From Chitinibacter fontanus (lineage in GTDB: Bacteria > Pseudomonadota > Gammaproteobacteria > Burkholderiales > Chitinibacteraceae), in NCBI RefSeq assembly GCF_013423785.1, contig NZ_CP058952.1, positions 2,941,665 to 3,005,664 on the forward strand: DNA of 64,000 nt. The letters are read 5' to 3'. A model generated the notes under the pieces. The model was not told the origin of the DNA. It did not search any database and was given only the letters and a program-made list of their open reading frames with translations. The translations under genes and the position numbers were made by a program. The number at the start of each line of letters is the position of its first letter. Position 1 is the first letter of the stretch. Below, one piece after another: positions 53,805-62,019 of the stretch.

Positions 53805-55292
53805 ATGCAATATCCAGCCTATGCGAGTTTATCGAGTACCTTTCGCCGTATTTACCGGTTTGAACATCTGTTGGCGTTAGCGGGCTGGGATCAGGCGGCG
53901 ATGATGCCAGATGGCGGTAACGACGCGCGGGGTGCTGCGATGGCAGAGTTGGGCGTGTTGATCCATCAAACACTGACTGATCCAGCCTTGGCGGAGGTAA
54001 TTGCTGCCGCGAAGCAAGAAGAATTAGGCTCTGACGAGCAGGCCAGCTTGCGCGAAATGATCCGCCAATGGGAACACGCCAATTTACTGCCCGCGAGTTT
54101 GGTCGAAGCCAAAACCTTGGCTGGTTCGCACTGCTCGCACGAATGGCGCACGCAACGCGCGAATAATGACTGGGATGGCTTTTTGGCTAATTTCCGCGAA
54201 GTAGTGCGCTTGGCGCGCGAAGAGGCGCAACTGTTAAGCCAGCACAGTGGTTTATCTCCGTACGAATCATTGATGAATAAATATGAGCCGGGCATGACGT
54301 GTGCCGAGCTTGATCGCATCTTTGGTGATGTGAAGCAGTGGCTGCCCGATTTAATCCAGCAGGCGATGCGCAAGCAGGCGGCAGAAAGTGTGGTTGCCGC
54401 CCAAGCCCCGTTTGCGATTGCGGCGCAACGCGAGCTGGGCTTGGCGGTAATGGATAAATTGGGTTTTGACTTTAACGCGGGTCGCCTTGATGTTTCGCAT
54501 CACCCATTCTGCGGCGGTGTGCCGGAAGATGTGCGGATTACCACGCGCTACACCGAGGACGATTTCACCCAAAGTATGATGGGCATCGTGCATGAAACCG
54601 GCCACGCGCGTTACGAGCAAAATCTGCCGCGCGACACCGTGCATTTGCCGGTAGGGCGGGCACGCTCGATGGCGGTTCATGAAAGCCAGAGCCTATCGTT
54701 TGAAATGCAATTGGGCCGCAGCCCGGCGTTTTTGGCGCTGATCCAGCCTTTGGTTTGTCAACATCTGGGCGAACAAGCCGCCTTTAGTGTCGAGAATCTG
54801 GCCAAAATCTATACTCGCGTCAAACCGGACTTCATCCGTGTCGATGCCGACGAACTGACGTACCCTGCACATGTGATTTTGCGCTATGAAATCGAGCGCG
54901 CACTGATTGATGGCGAGATTGAACCAGATGATATTCCTGCGTTGTGGGATGAAAAAATGCAGGTCTATCTGGGCGTTGATACCCGTGGTAATTTCAAAAA
55001 TGGCTGCCTGCAGGATATTCACTGGACTGACGGCAGCTTTGGCTACTTCCCAAGCTATACGCTGGGCGCCATGTATGCGGCGCAATATTTTGCCACGATC
55101 CGCCAGTTGCACCCCGACTTAGATCAGCGTATTGCGGTCGGCGATTTAGCGCCGATTTTTGATTGGCTAAAAGCCAATATCTGGACACAAGCCAGCCGCT
55201 GGGAAACCGCCGAGCTGATCGAGCGCGCCACGGGTGAGCCGTTAAATCCTGCCCATTTCCGTGCACATTTGACGCAACGCTACCTAGCATAA
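53805..55292 (+). CDS. Metallocarboxypeptidase, family M32
   Basis: A 495-residue cytoplasmic carboxypeptidase of the Thermus (Taq) type that removes C-terminal residues from peptides. The zinc site is HETGH (about 264-268) with a downstream Glu in AVHESQSLSFEMQLGR. N-terminal RRIYRFEHLLALAGWDQAAM matches the DxRxT/helical cap region, and DVRITTRY and GTFGYFPSYTLG-like SFGYFPSYTLGAMYAAQ are other signatures. The ATG at 53805 is chosen to match family length. Divergent from wecB; 215 bases lie between them, where I see no clear promoter hexamers. Confidence 0.95.
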   Translation: MQYPAYASLSSTFRRIYRFEHLLALAGWDQAAMMPDGGNDARGAAMAELGVLIHQTLTDPALAEVIAAAKQEELGSDEQASLREMIRQWEHANLLPASLVEAKTLAGSHCSHEWRTQRANNDWDGFLANFREVVRLAREEAQLLSQHSGLSPYESLMNKYEPGMTCAELDRIFGDVKQWLPDLIQQAMRKQAAESVVAAQAPFAIAAQRELGLAVMDKLGFDFNAGRLDVSHHPFCGGVPEDVRITTRYTEDDFTQSMMGIVHETGHARYEQNLPRDTVHLPVGRARSMAVHESQSLSFEMQLGRSPAFLALIQPLVCQHLGEQAAFSVENLAKIYTRVKPDFIRVDADELTYPAHVILRYEIERALIDGEIEPDDIPALWDEKMQVYLGVDTRGNFKNGCLQDIHWTDGSFGYFPSYTLGAMYAAQYFATIRQLHPDLDQRIAVGDLAPIFDWLKANIWTQASRWETAELIERATGEPLNPAHFRAHLTQRYLA

Positions 55293-55303
55293 TGCAATCG
55301 AGT

Positions 55304-55356
55304 CTGGGTATATGAATAAAGGGCTTTTATGTCGAGCTTTGCGTGAATATACCCAG
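55304..55356. repeat. Dispersed ~50-bp GGGTAT...ATACCC element, copy E
   Basis: Perfect 10-bp arms CTGGGTATAT (55304-55313) and ATATACCCAG (55347-55356), 33-base interior. It follows the M32 peptidase stop by 11 bases and precedes the exonuclease gene. Confidence 0.7.
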
Positions 55357-55428
55357 CAGCTGTTCTGCGTATGCAGATCACGCGTATACTGCGCGGCTGC
55401 TTTTGAAATTTGAACCCAAGACTATTGC

Positions 55429-56061
55429 ATGCGTCACTACCCACCAAGTAAAGAGCAAGCGGCCTTATTTCCTCCCTTTGCGGGTTTGGAGTTGTCGGCC
55501 ATTGTGGTTCCACAAACCGCAGCCGAGTTAGCTGTTGCGCGTGCAGATTTATTAGCACAGCGGTTTGTCGGTTTTGATACCGAATCAAAGCCCGTTTTTC
55601 GCGTCGGTGAGGTGCCAAGTGGGCCACATGTGGTGCAACTAGCAACCATGCAGCGCGGCTACATCTTCCAGCTGAGCAATGCAGCAGCATGCGCAACAGT
55701 GGGTGAACTGCTGAGTAATCAGGATTTGGTTAAGGTGGGGTTCGGCCTGCAATCGGATCGCGCCGATATACGCCGTAATTTAGGGGTGGAGTTGGCGGCC
55801 GTATTTGATCTGGATGTGATTTTTCGCCGCCACGGCTACAGTGCAACTTTGGGTGCAAAAAGCGCGGTTGCATTGATTTTGCGTCAGCGCTTCAGTAAAT
55901 CAAAACGCGTCAGTACCTCGAACTGGGCCAGTGCCAAACTGCAGGATAATCAATTGCTGTATGCCGCAAACGACGCGTATGCGGCCATTCAAATTTTTAA
56001 TGCTCTCAAGCTGAGCACCGCCGAATTACGCCAATATGGTTTATGGCGCGATCCTGCTTAA
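55429..56061 (+). CDS. 3'-5' exonuclease, RNase D-like (DEDDy)
   Basis: A 210-residue single-domain exonuclease. The DEDDy residues are visible: VGFDTESKP (Asp, Glu), DLDV in VFDLDVIFRR (Asp) and YAANDAYAAIQIF (Tyr and Asp of the last motif). The protein lacks the HRDC domains of full RNase D, so it resembles the short ribonuclease D-like/Werner-type exonucleases. Substrate (RNA or DNA) cannot be told. The stop overlaps the end of the convergent small gene by 4 bases. Confidence 0.9.
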   Translation: MRHYPPSKEQAALFPPFAGLELSAIVVPQTAAELAVARADLLAQRFVGFDTESKPVFRVGEVPSGPHVVQLATMQRGYIFQLSNAAACATVGELLSNQDLVKVGFGLQSDRADIRRNLGVELAAVFDLDVIFRRHGYSATLGAKSAVALILRQRFSKSKRVSTSNWASAKLQDNQLLYAANDAYAAIQIFNALKLSTAELRQYGLWRDPA

Positions 56062-56333
56062 AACCGCACTGAACGCGCCCAACTTTTCAGTACCAGCCTT
56101 GCTAGCGCGTCATCTGCAAGGTGAGCCAAATCATGCGGCAGCAGGTCTGGCTGATAGCGCTCAATCTCGGTAGCACACCATGCGCGCTGCTCGGCATTCA
56201 TCGGGGCGAGGGCGTGTTTGGGGCTGGCAAAATGGCGCATGGCAATTTCCTCGTCGCTGCAATCGCACGGTGCGCAGGTTTTTTGCCCATGACAGCTGAG
56301 CTGAAGGTCGGAGAAGCAGTTTGGCATCCACAA
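56058..56333 (-). CDS. Hypothetical small cysteine-rich protein
   Basis: A 91-residue frame with a cluster of Cys and His in the N-terminal third (CHGQKTCAPCDCSDEEIAMR) and a helical remainder (LAHLADDALARLVLKSWARS). The Cys pattern suggests a metal site. The family is not known to me. It is convergent with the exonuclease gene, overlapping by 4 bases. An internal ATG (MRHFASPKH) could be a shorter start, but that would drop the Cys cluster. Confidence 0.55.
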   Translation of the reverse strand: MWMPNCFSDLQLSCHGQKTCAPCDCSDEEIAMRHFASPKHALAPMNAEQRAWCATEIERYQPDLLPHDLAHLADDALARLVLKSWARSVRF

Positions 56334-56442
56334 ATTATGCCCGGAGTGTTGTCGCGGGTAACGATCTAGATCAAGCTTGCTTACCTGTCAGGAGTCCGCC
56401 AAGTGCTAGAATAGCCCTGATCCCATCCTACTGCGTCTTGCC

Positions 56443-57723
56443 ATGTCGCCCAATCATTCATCATTGCACTATTACCGCACTATTTTGCATGACTTATTGC
56501 TGTGGCTACCGCTGGCCTCGCTTGTTGGGGTTTTAGGGGGAAGCGCTGCTGCAGGTTTTCTGTGGGCGCTAGTTTGGGTTACGGACATCCGCGTGGCGCA
56601 TCCACAGCTGATCTGGGGTTTGCCGATTGCGGGCTTTGTGGTTGGTTGGCTGTACTTGCGCTTTGGCAAAGAGGTTGAGGCGGGTAACAATCTGTTGATC
56701 GACGAGATCCACAATCCCAAAGCAGTAATTCCGCTGCGAATGGCTCCGCTGGTGTTGTTTGGTACGCTGGTTTCGCATTTATTCGGCGCTTCGGTTGGCC
56801 GCGAAGGTACGGCGGTGCAGATGGGCGGAGCGCTGGCAGACCAGCTCACGCTGATCACACGGCGTAATCAGAACGATCGGCGTGTCTTGCTGATGGCTGG
56901 GATTAGCGCGGGTTTTGCTGGCGTGTTTGGCACACCGATGGCGGGCGCAGTGTTTGGCGTGGAAGTGCTGGCATTGGGCATGATGCGCAATAACGCGCTG
57001 CTGCCGTGTCTGATCGCCGCGTTTGTCGCTGATTTTACCGTCAGCGTGCTGGGTGGATTTTTGGGTGTGCACCACACGCATTACAGCGTAGGTGCTGTGC
57101 CTGAATTTAGTTTGTGGCTGGGTTTGCTGGTGCTGATTGCGGGTGCCATTTTTGGCGGAGCCGGTAAATTATTTGCCGATAGTACGCATTGGCTGGGTAA
57201 GCAGTTCAAACGCATTCGCTATGCGCCACTGCGGCCAGTACTAGGTGGGAGTATCTTGGCGCTGGTGGTGATGGGCTTTGGTGCCGAGCGCTACATTGGT
57301 CTTGGTATCCCAGTTATTGTCGAGGCATTTACCCAGCCTCTGAGCTGGGCTGATGCGCCGTTGAAACTGCTGTTTACGGTGTTTTCCTTGGGCGCAGGTT
57401 TTAAGGGCGGCGAAGTGACTCCGCTGTTCTTCATCGGCGCAACGCTGGGTAATGCACTGGCGCCCGTTTTGGATCTGCCATTTCCCTTACTCGCCGGGCT
57501 GGGATTTGTCGCCGTATTTGCCGGCGCCACCAATACCCCGCTGGCGTGCACCTTGATGGCTATCGAGCTATTCGGCGCACCGATTGCACCTTTTGCGCTA
57601 CTGGCCTGCACGATGGCGCACTTGTGCTCGGGTTATAGCGGCATTTACAAAGCCCAGCGCATGGGCTCAGGCAAGGGCAGGCCGATAGCCGCTGAGCAAG
57701 CAAAATCACGGCTTGGTTCTTAG
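56443..57723 (+). CDS. CLC-family anion transporter, fluoride (CLC-F) type
   Basis: A 426-residue membrane protein with the CLC inverted-repeat fold. The first signature is changed: where chloride transporters have GSGIP this has GNNLIIDE-like AGNNLLIDEIHNP, and the second reads GREGTAVQMG with the gating Glu but Thr in place of Pro. These variants, and the short C-terminus without CBS domains, mark the CLC-F fluoride/proton antiporters. GAGFKGGEVTPLFFIGATLG and AGATNTPLACTLMAIELFG are the later core motifs. It would expel fluoride. No fluoride riboswitch is seen in the 109 bases upstream. Usually annotated as voltage-gated chloride channel. Confidence 0.85.
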   Translation: MSPNHSSLHYYRTILHDLLLWLPLASLVGVLGGSAAAGFLWALVWVTDIRVAHPQLIWGLPIAGFVVGWLYLRFGKEVEAGNNLLIDEIHNPKAVIPLRMAPLVLFGTLVSHLFGASVGREGTAVQMGGALADQLTLITRRNQNDRRVLLMAGISAGFAGVFGTPMAGAVFGVEVLALGMMRNNALLPCLIAAFVADFTVSVLGGFLGVHHTHYSVGAVPEFSLWLGLLVLIAGAIFGGAGKLFADSTHWLGKQFKRIRYAPLRPVLGGSILALVVMGFGAERYIGLGIPVIVEAFTQPLSWADAPLKLLFTVFSLGAGFKGGEVTPLFFIGATLGNALAPVLDLPFPLLAGLGFVAVFAGATNTPLACTLMAIELFGAPIAPFALLACTMAHLCSGYSGIYKAQRMGSGKGRPIAAEQAKSRLGS

Positions 57724-57744
57724 GCTCCACGTTGATTAACAGGC

Positions 57745-57763
57745 TAAATTGTTCGGCAATTTA
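57745..57763. terminator. Weak hairpin between convergent CLC and TSUP genes
   Basis: TAAATTG (57745-57751) / CAATTTA (57757-57763) with loop TTCGG; the right arm contains the TSUP stop codon. AT-rich and without a T run, so at most a weak terminator. Confidence 0.35.
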
Positions 57764-58519
57764 AACCAGCCATTGTTGATAAATTAGTTTCGCTAGTAGC
57801 ACCACCGCCAAAGCCAGAAACAACCGCCTTATCCAAGTGTTCCCGCCCCGTAAAGCTAACTGGCTGCCCACTTGCGCGCCTGCGATATTGGCAATCGCCA
57901 TCGGAATGGCATAACTAAAAAGCACCAATTTAGCCGGAATAAAAAAGACCAAAGCGGCAGCGTTGGTCGTCACATTGACGACTTTGGCGCAGGTGGTTGC
58001 ACGCAGAAAATCAAAGTGAAAAAAACGGACAAATAGAAAAACCAGAAACGAACCGGTACCGGGGCCGAAAAAACCATCATAAAAACCGATGAGCGCGCCC
58101 AAGAGCATCCCCATGGCGACATCTTTCCGGCTTAACTCCCTGTTGGCATCCACATGGCCCAGAGTCGGTCGCCGCCAAGTGTAAATCAGCATAATGGCCA
58201 GCAGCGCGATAATCAGCGGGCGAATCAAATCACTGGGTAATAAGTCGGTGATGCGTGCGCCAATCAGCGAGCCGATGAACGCGGTGGCTGCCGTCGGCAA
58301 GATCACTTTCCAGGGTATACGAATGCGACGAAGGTAATTAAAGGCAGCTGAGGTGGTACCCCATATTGAAGCAAATTTATTACTGCCCAGCAGCGCACTA
58401 GGTGCTTCGTGCGGCAGCATGGCAAACAGGCCCGGAATCTGGATCAATCCACCACCCCCAACTGCGGCATCAACGAGCCCAGCGATAAACGCAATCGGGA
58501 TTAGGTATAGATATTCCAC
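57761..58519 (-). CDS. TSUP (TauE/SafE) family membrane transporter
   Basis: A 252-residue protein with about eight membrane helices. The repeat motifs FIAGLVDAAVGGGGLIQIPG in the first half and GFYDGFFGPGTGSFLVFLFV in the second are diagnostic of TSUP proteins, which move sulfite, sulfoacetate, taurine-related or other organic sulfur anions. The substrate is unknown. It starts 9 bases after the emrB stop and is probably part of the tetR-emrA-emrB transcript; an efflux role for the product of sulfonate metabolism is possible but not shown. Confidence 0.88.
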   Translation of the reverse strand: MEYLYLIPIAFIAGLVDAAVGGGGLIQIPGLFAMLPHEAPSALLGSNKFASIWGTTSAAFNYLRRIRIPWKVILPTAATAFIGSLIGARITDLLPSDLIRPLIIALLAIMLIYTWRRPTLGHVDANRELSRKDVAMGMLLGALIGFYDGFFGPGTGSFLVFLFVRFFHFDFLRATTCAKVVNVTTNAAALVFFIPAKLVLFSYAIPMAIANIAGAQVGSQLALRGGNTWIRRLFLALAVVLLAKLIYQQWLV

Positions 58520-58528
58520 GCCGCATTC

Positions 58529-60109
58529 CTAATGCAAAGCATCTGCCGAGGCCTTAACCTTGGTTTTCTTCATAAATGCCAAGAGCGGCAATACAGAAAT
58601 CATCGCAAAACCAAACAGCATAAACAGATGTTCGTAGGCGAGCATCAGAGCTTGTTTATTCACAATTTGCATCATCAAGGCATTCGCGGCCTGCTCGGCC
58701 GCAGCCGCTGGCGTGCCGCTGCCCAGCAGCATGTTTTTTAGTCCCGCCAAACGCTCCATCGCCGTGTCGCTGCCCAGATTTTCCAGTAACACATCGGTAT
58801 TGATGTGCGCGAATTTGGTCGCAAATGTCGCCGACAAAGCAATACCGACGCTACCGCCGAGCTGGCGCGTCAGGTTGTAAAGCCCGGTTGCGCTGCCGAT
58901 CTGGCTCGGTGCCAAATTGGCCATCGACAGACTATTGAGCGGCATGAAAATCATCCCCAAGCCAATGCCGCGCACAATCAGCGGCAGCATAAAATCGCTG
59001 ATGCCCGATTGTGTGGTGAAGTGATGATGCATCCACATCGAATACAAAAAGATACTCGCGCCCAGCGTAATCAACAGCCGTGGCGGCATGCCGCGATCGA
59101 CTAATTTAGCCGAAATCGGCATCGTTAAGCCCGAGGCCAACGCTGACGGCAGAATCAGCAGACCCGTTTGCCACGCCGTGTAGCCCATCAGCGTTTGAGC
59201 GTAGACCGGAAAAATAAACACGGTAGAAAACAGCGATGCGCCGAGCAAAAAGGTAATCGCCAGCCCCGCCGAAAATTGCCCGTCTTTGCACACGCGCAGA
59301 TCAACCAGCGGGTGGTCGTGCTCCAGTTGGCGAATGATAAACGCACCAATCGCACCAATGCTGAGCACCGTGTAGGTGACGATTTCCCACGAATCAAACC
59401 ATTCCAGTTTTTCGCCGCGTTCAAGCAATAATTGCAGCGCGCCAATGCCGCTGGCCATCAGCAACAGGCCAAAAAAGTCGATGTGTGTCACCGCCTTTCG
59501 CAACTTGGAATCGGGTACATACAGCAGCGTGAGCAGCAGCGCGGCCAAGCCCAGTGGCAGATTAATGTAGAAAATCCACGGCCAACTGTATTGATCGGTT
59601 AGCCAGCCGCCAACGGTCGGCCCCAGCATCGGCCCGAGCATAATGCCCATGCCGAAAATCGCCATTGCCGTGCCCATTTCTTTGGCGGGGAATACTTCAA
59701 ACAGCGTCATTTGCGCGGTTGCAATCAGCCCGCCGCCGCCCAAGCCTTGCACAATGCGCCAGAACACCATTTCCGGCAGCGACGTGGAATTGCCGCAGGC
59801 AATCGACGCGACTATAAACAGCGCAATCGATAGCACCAGATAATTGCGGCGGCCAAATAAATTGCCTAAAAAGCCCGAAATTGGCAGCACGATGACATTG
59901 GCCACGACATAGCCAATCGACACCCAGGTAATTTCATCCAGCGTCGCACCCAAGCTACCCATCATGTGCGGGATCGCGACATTGACAATGCTGGTATCGA
60001 GCAACTCGAGCACGCAAGCGAGCGTCACCGTCATTGCAATAATGTAGCGATGCTGGTGGATGCTCGTGTCGTCAGTCGAGCGCGATAGGGAAGGGAGGAT
60101 GGATTTCAT
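58529..60109 (-). CDS. emrB: Multidrug efflux MFS permease, EmrB type (DHA2)
   Basis: A 526-residue proton-driven exporter with 14 membrane helices. Motif C-like GMGIMLGPMLGPTVGGWLTD (about 115-134), motif A GFLGNLFGRRNYLVLS, and motif D1 LDTSIVNVAIPHMMGSLG at helix 1 define the DHA2/EmrB group. It overlaps emrA by 4 bases. With EmrA and an outer-membrane TolC-type channel (not in the window) it forms a tripartite pump for hydrophobic compounds. Confidence 0.93.
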   Translation of the reverse strand: MKSILPSLSRSTDDTSIHQHRYIIAMTVTLACVLELLDTSIVNVAIPHMMGSLGATLDEITWVSIGYVVANVIVLPISGFLGNLFGRRNYLVLSIALFIVASIACGNSTSLPEMVFWRIVQGLGGGGLIATAQMTLFEVFPAKEMGTAMAIFGMGIMLGPMLGPTVGGWLTDQYSWPWIFYINLPLGLAALLLTLLYVPDSKLRKAVTHIDFFGLLLMASGIGALQLLLERGEKLEWFDSWEIVTYTVLSIGAIGAFIIRQLEHDHPLVDLRVCKDGQFSAGLAITFLLGASLFSTVFIFPVYAQTLMGYTAWQTGLLILPSALASGLTMPISAKLVDRGMPPRLLITLGASIFLYSMWMHHHFTTQSGISDFMLPLIVRGIGLGMIFMPLNSLSMANLAPSQIGSATGLYNLTRQLGGSVGIALSATFATKFAHINTDVLLENLGSDTAMERLAGLKNMLLGSGTPAAAAEQAANALMMQIVNKQALMLAYEHLFMLFGFAMISVLPLLAFMKKTKVKASADALH

Positions 60110-61209
60110 TTCAATTCAACAGTCACATCCACCGACATGCCCGGGCGAATATTGGCGTTCGCTGGCAGCGGATCGAGCTTGATTTTGACCGGTACGCGCT
60201 GCACGACTTTGGTGAAATTGCCCGTCGCATTGTCGGGCGGCAACAAGGTAAAGCGGGCACCCGTTGCACCGCTAAATGAATCAACCACGCCACTGATTTT
60301 CAAATCGCTATTAGCATCAAGCTTGATGTCGGCTTTCTGCCCCGGGCGAATTTTGCTGATTTCGGTTTCTTTGAAATTGGCCACCACCCATAGATCGCCA
60401 TCTTGCACCATATACATCAGCGTTTGCCCAGCTTGAATCATTTGGCCTTCGCCGACGTTTTTCTTGCTGATAATGCCGGCCGTAGGCGCTTTGACTTGCG
60501 TATCGATGAGCTGATTTTTAGCCAAGGCCAATTGCGCTTCGGCGGCCAGTGTTTTGGCTTCGGCCGATTTGAGCCCTGCGCTTGAAACGGCCACTTGCTG
60601 GCGCGCCGCATTACTTTGTTCGGCGCTGGCGTGTTGCTGTGCGGTTAGCGTTTGTACTTTGGCTTCCGCCACATCCAGTGCGGTTTGCGCCGCGTCGAGT
60701 TGGGACTGGCTGACCATTTTTTGTGCGGCGAGTTCTTTGGCGCGCTGCAAATCATTGCGCGCTTTGCTGGCATTGGCGCGCGCTTCGGCAATCGCCAATT
60801 GGGCTGCTTGGCCTTGCGCGGCGGCCGCCGCGGCATTGGCGCTGGCGGCGCTGATTTGCGCTAAAGCTTGCCCTGATTGGCCGCTTTGCCCTGACACGCT
60901 TTGTGCATTACGCCAATCAGCTTCGGCTAACGCCACGCGCACGATGTAATCGCGCGGGTCGATTTCAACCAGCGTGCTACCGGGGGCAACGTGATGGTTG
61001 TCTTCAACTTTAACTGATTTGACATAACCGCCCACACGCGCCGAAATCGGCACAATATGCGCTTCAACTTGGGCGTTGTCGGTGCTGACATGCCCGCTTG
61101 ACCACCAGATGCGGTAGCCTATCGTGGCGGCGGCAAGGCCTAAAATTAATACCAAAATTAAGCGGCCTTTGGCCTGTTTTTTGGGCGTGTTTTCGATCAC
61201 TTCACTCAT
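60106..61209 (-). CDS. emrA: Membrane fusion protein, EmrA type
   Basis: A 367-residue HlyD-family periplasmic adaptor. One N-terminal membrane helix (about 17-37), biotinyl-lipoyl half at GGYVKSVKVEDNHHVAPGST (about 70-90), a long Ala/Gln-rich coiled-coil hairpin (about 100-225), the second lipoyl half IDTQVKAPTAGIISKKNVGE, and a barrel domain with WVVANFKETEISKIRPGQ. It links EmrB to the outer membrane. Overlaps tetR by 4 bases upstream and emrB downstream. Confidence 0.93.
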   Translation of the reverse strand: MSEVIENTPKKQAKGRLILVLILGLAAATIGYRIWWSSGHVSTDNAQVEAHIVPISARVGGYVKSVKVEDNHHVAPGSTLVEIDPRDYIVRVALAEADWRNAQSVSGQSGQSGQALAQISAASANAAAAAAQGQAAQLAIAEARANASKARNDLQRAKELAAQKMVSQSQLDAAQTALDVAEAKVQTLTAQQHASAEQSNAARQQVAVSSAGLKSAEAKTLAAEAQLALAKNQLIDTQVKAPTAGIISKKNVGEGQMIQAGQTLMYMVQDGDLWVVANFKETEISKIRPGQKADIKLDANSDLKISGVVDSFSGATGARFTLLPPDNATGNFTKVVQRVPVKIKLDPLPANANIRPGMSVDVTVELK

Positions 61210-61841
61210 TCTTTACTCTCCGCTGTAGCTCTGAGGCCGCGCAATAAAACGTCAATTTGAATTTCGGCATAGGTCATCAAATCGAGCGGCTGCGCGTCCA
61301 GATGACCGTAAGTGTGGCGATAGATATTGGCGAGAAAAATCGGTGCGATAATAATGCGGGGCATATGCTCCAAATCCATTTCTCTGAATTCTTTGATGGC
61401 AATACCCTCGGCTAGTATCTGCCGAATGACGCGATGCATCGGCTGCACAACTTCGTCGTTATAAAAGGCGGCCAGCTCGGGGAAATTACCGGCTTCGGCA
61501 ATCATTAATTTTGAAATACTGCCATTACAGTCATTCAAGGCTTGCGCCATGCCGCGCAGTACATGCGCCAAACAATCGGCGCGACTGCCATTAAATTGCG
61601 TTACGGCCTCTTTCATCCGTGCCAAATTGGGCAAAACCCGATCCTGCACCACGGCTTTGAATAGTGCTTCCTTGCTCGGGAAATACAGATACACCGTGCC
61701 CTTGGTGACGCCCGCTGCGGTGGCGACCTCATCGATTTTGGTCGCGGAAAAGCCTTTTTGATGAAATAGCTGCAAGGCGGCTTCAATAATTTCGCTGGGG
61801 CGGGCTTCTTTGCGGCGTAAATTGCGCGGTGCTTCGGCCAT
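61206..61841 (-). CDS. TetR-family repressor of the emr operon
   Basis: A 211-residue regulator. The N-terminal helix-turn-helix (about 15-62) reads EIIEAALQLFHQKGFSATKI then DEVATAAGVTKGTVYLYFPS, with KEALFKAVV. The C-terminal ligand domain (TetR_C of the AcrR/CerR type) has DMEHMPRIIIAPIFLANIYR-like sequence. It leads the tetR-emrA-emrB-TSUP transcript and a perfect palindrome lies 12 bases before its start, so autorepression with induction by pump substrates is likely. Confidence 0.9.
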   Translation of the reverse strand: MAEAPRNLRRKEARPSEIIEAALQLFHQKGFSATKIDEVATAAGVTKGTVYLYFPSKEALFKAVVQDRVLPNLARMKEAVTQFNGSRADCLAHVLRGMAQALNDCNGSISKLMIAEAGNFPELAAFYNDEVVQPMHRVIRQILAEGIAIKEFREMDLEHMPRIIIAPIFLANIYRHTYGHLDAQPLDLMTYAEIQIDVLLRGLRATAESKE

Positions 61842-61853
61842 ACACTGGACTCT

Positions 61854-61881
61854 TTAAATAACTGACTGGTTAGTTATTTAA
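61854..61881. promoter_or_regulatory. TetR operator palindrome before the emr operon
   Basis: Perfect 10-bp arms TTAAATAACT (61854-61863) and AGTTATTTAA (61872-61881) with an 8-base centre GACTGGTT; the inner ACTGACTGGTTAGT is a typical TetR-type core. Its position directly before the regulator start fits autoregulation. Confidence 0.8.
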
Positions 61882-61934
61882 TCGCGAGGCAGAAAACTTG
61901 TCAATTGATGTGTGAGATAAAGCGAGCAGAAACG

Positions 61935-61964
61935 ATTAGCGGTAGTACTAAGACTACCGCTAAT
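61935..61964 (-). terminator. Hairpin after the erythromycin-esterase-like gene
   Basis: Perfect 12-bp stem ATTAGCGGTAGT (61935-61946) / ACTACCGCTAAT (61953-61964), loop ACTAAG. No clear T run on the minus strand (CGTTTCTG follows), so termination is probable by position, 56 bases after the stop, but not certain. Confidence 0.55.
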
Positions 61965-62019
61965 TGAGCCGATACCTACGCTGATAAATGTCAGCGACAT
62001 TCATTAAGTGGGCGTATTT

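Noticed and set aside
56334-56442. Fluoride riboswitch before the CLC-F gene
   Set aside because: Looked for the conserved GGNGATGG and CTGATGACTCCT-like parts; neither is present.
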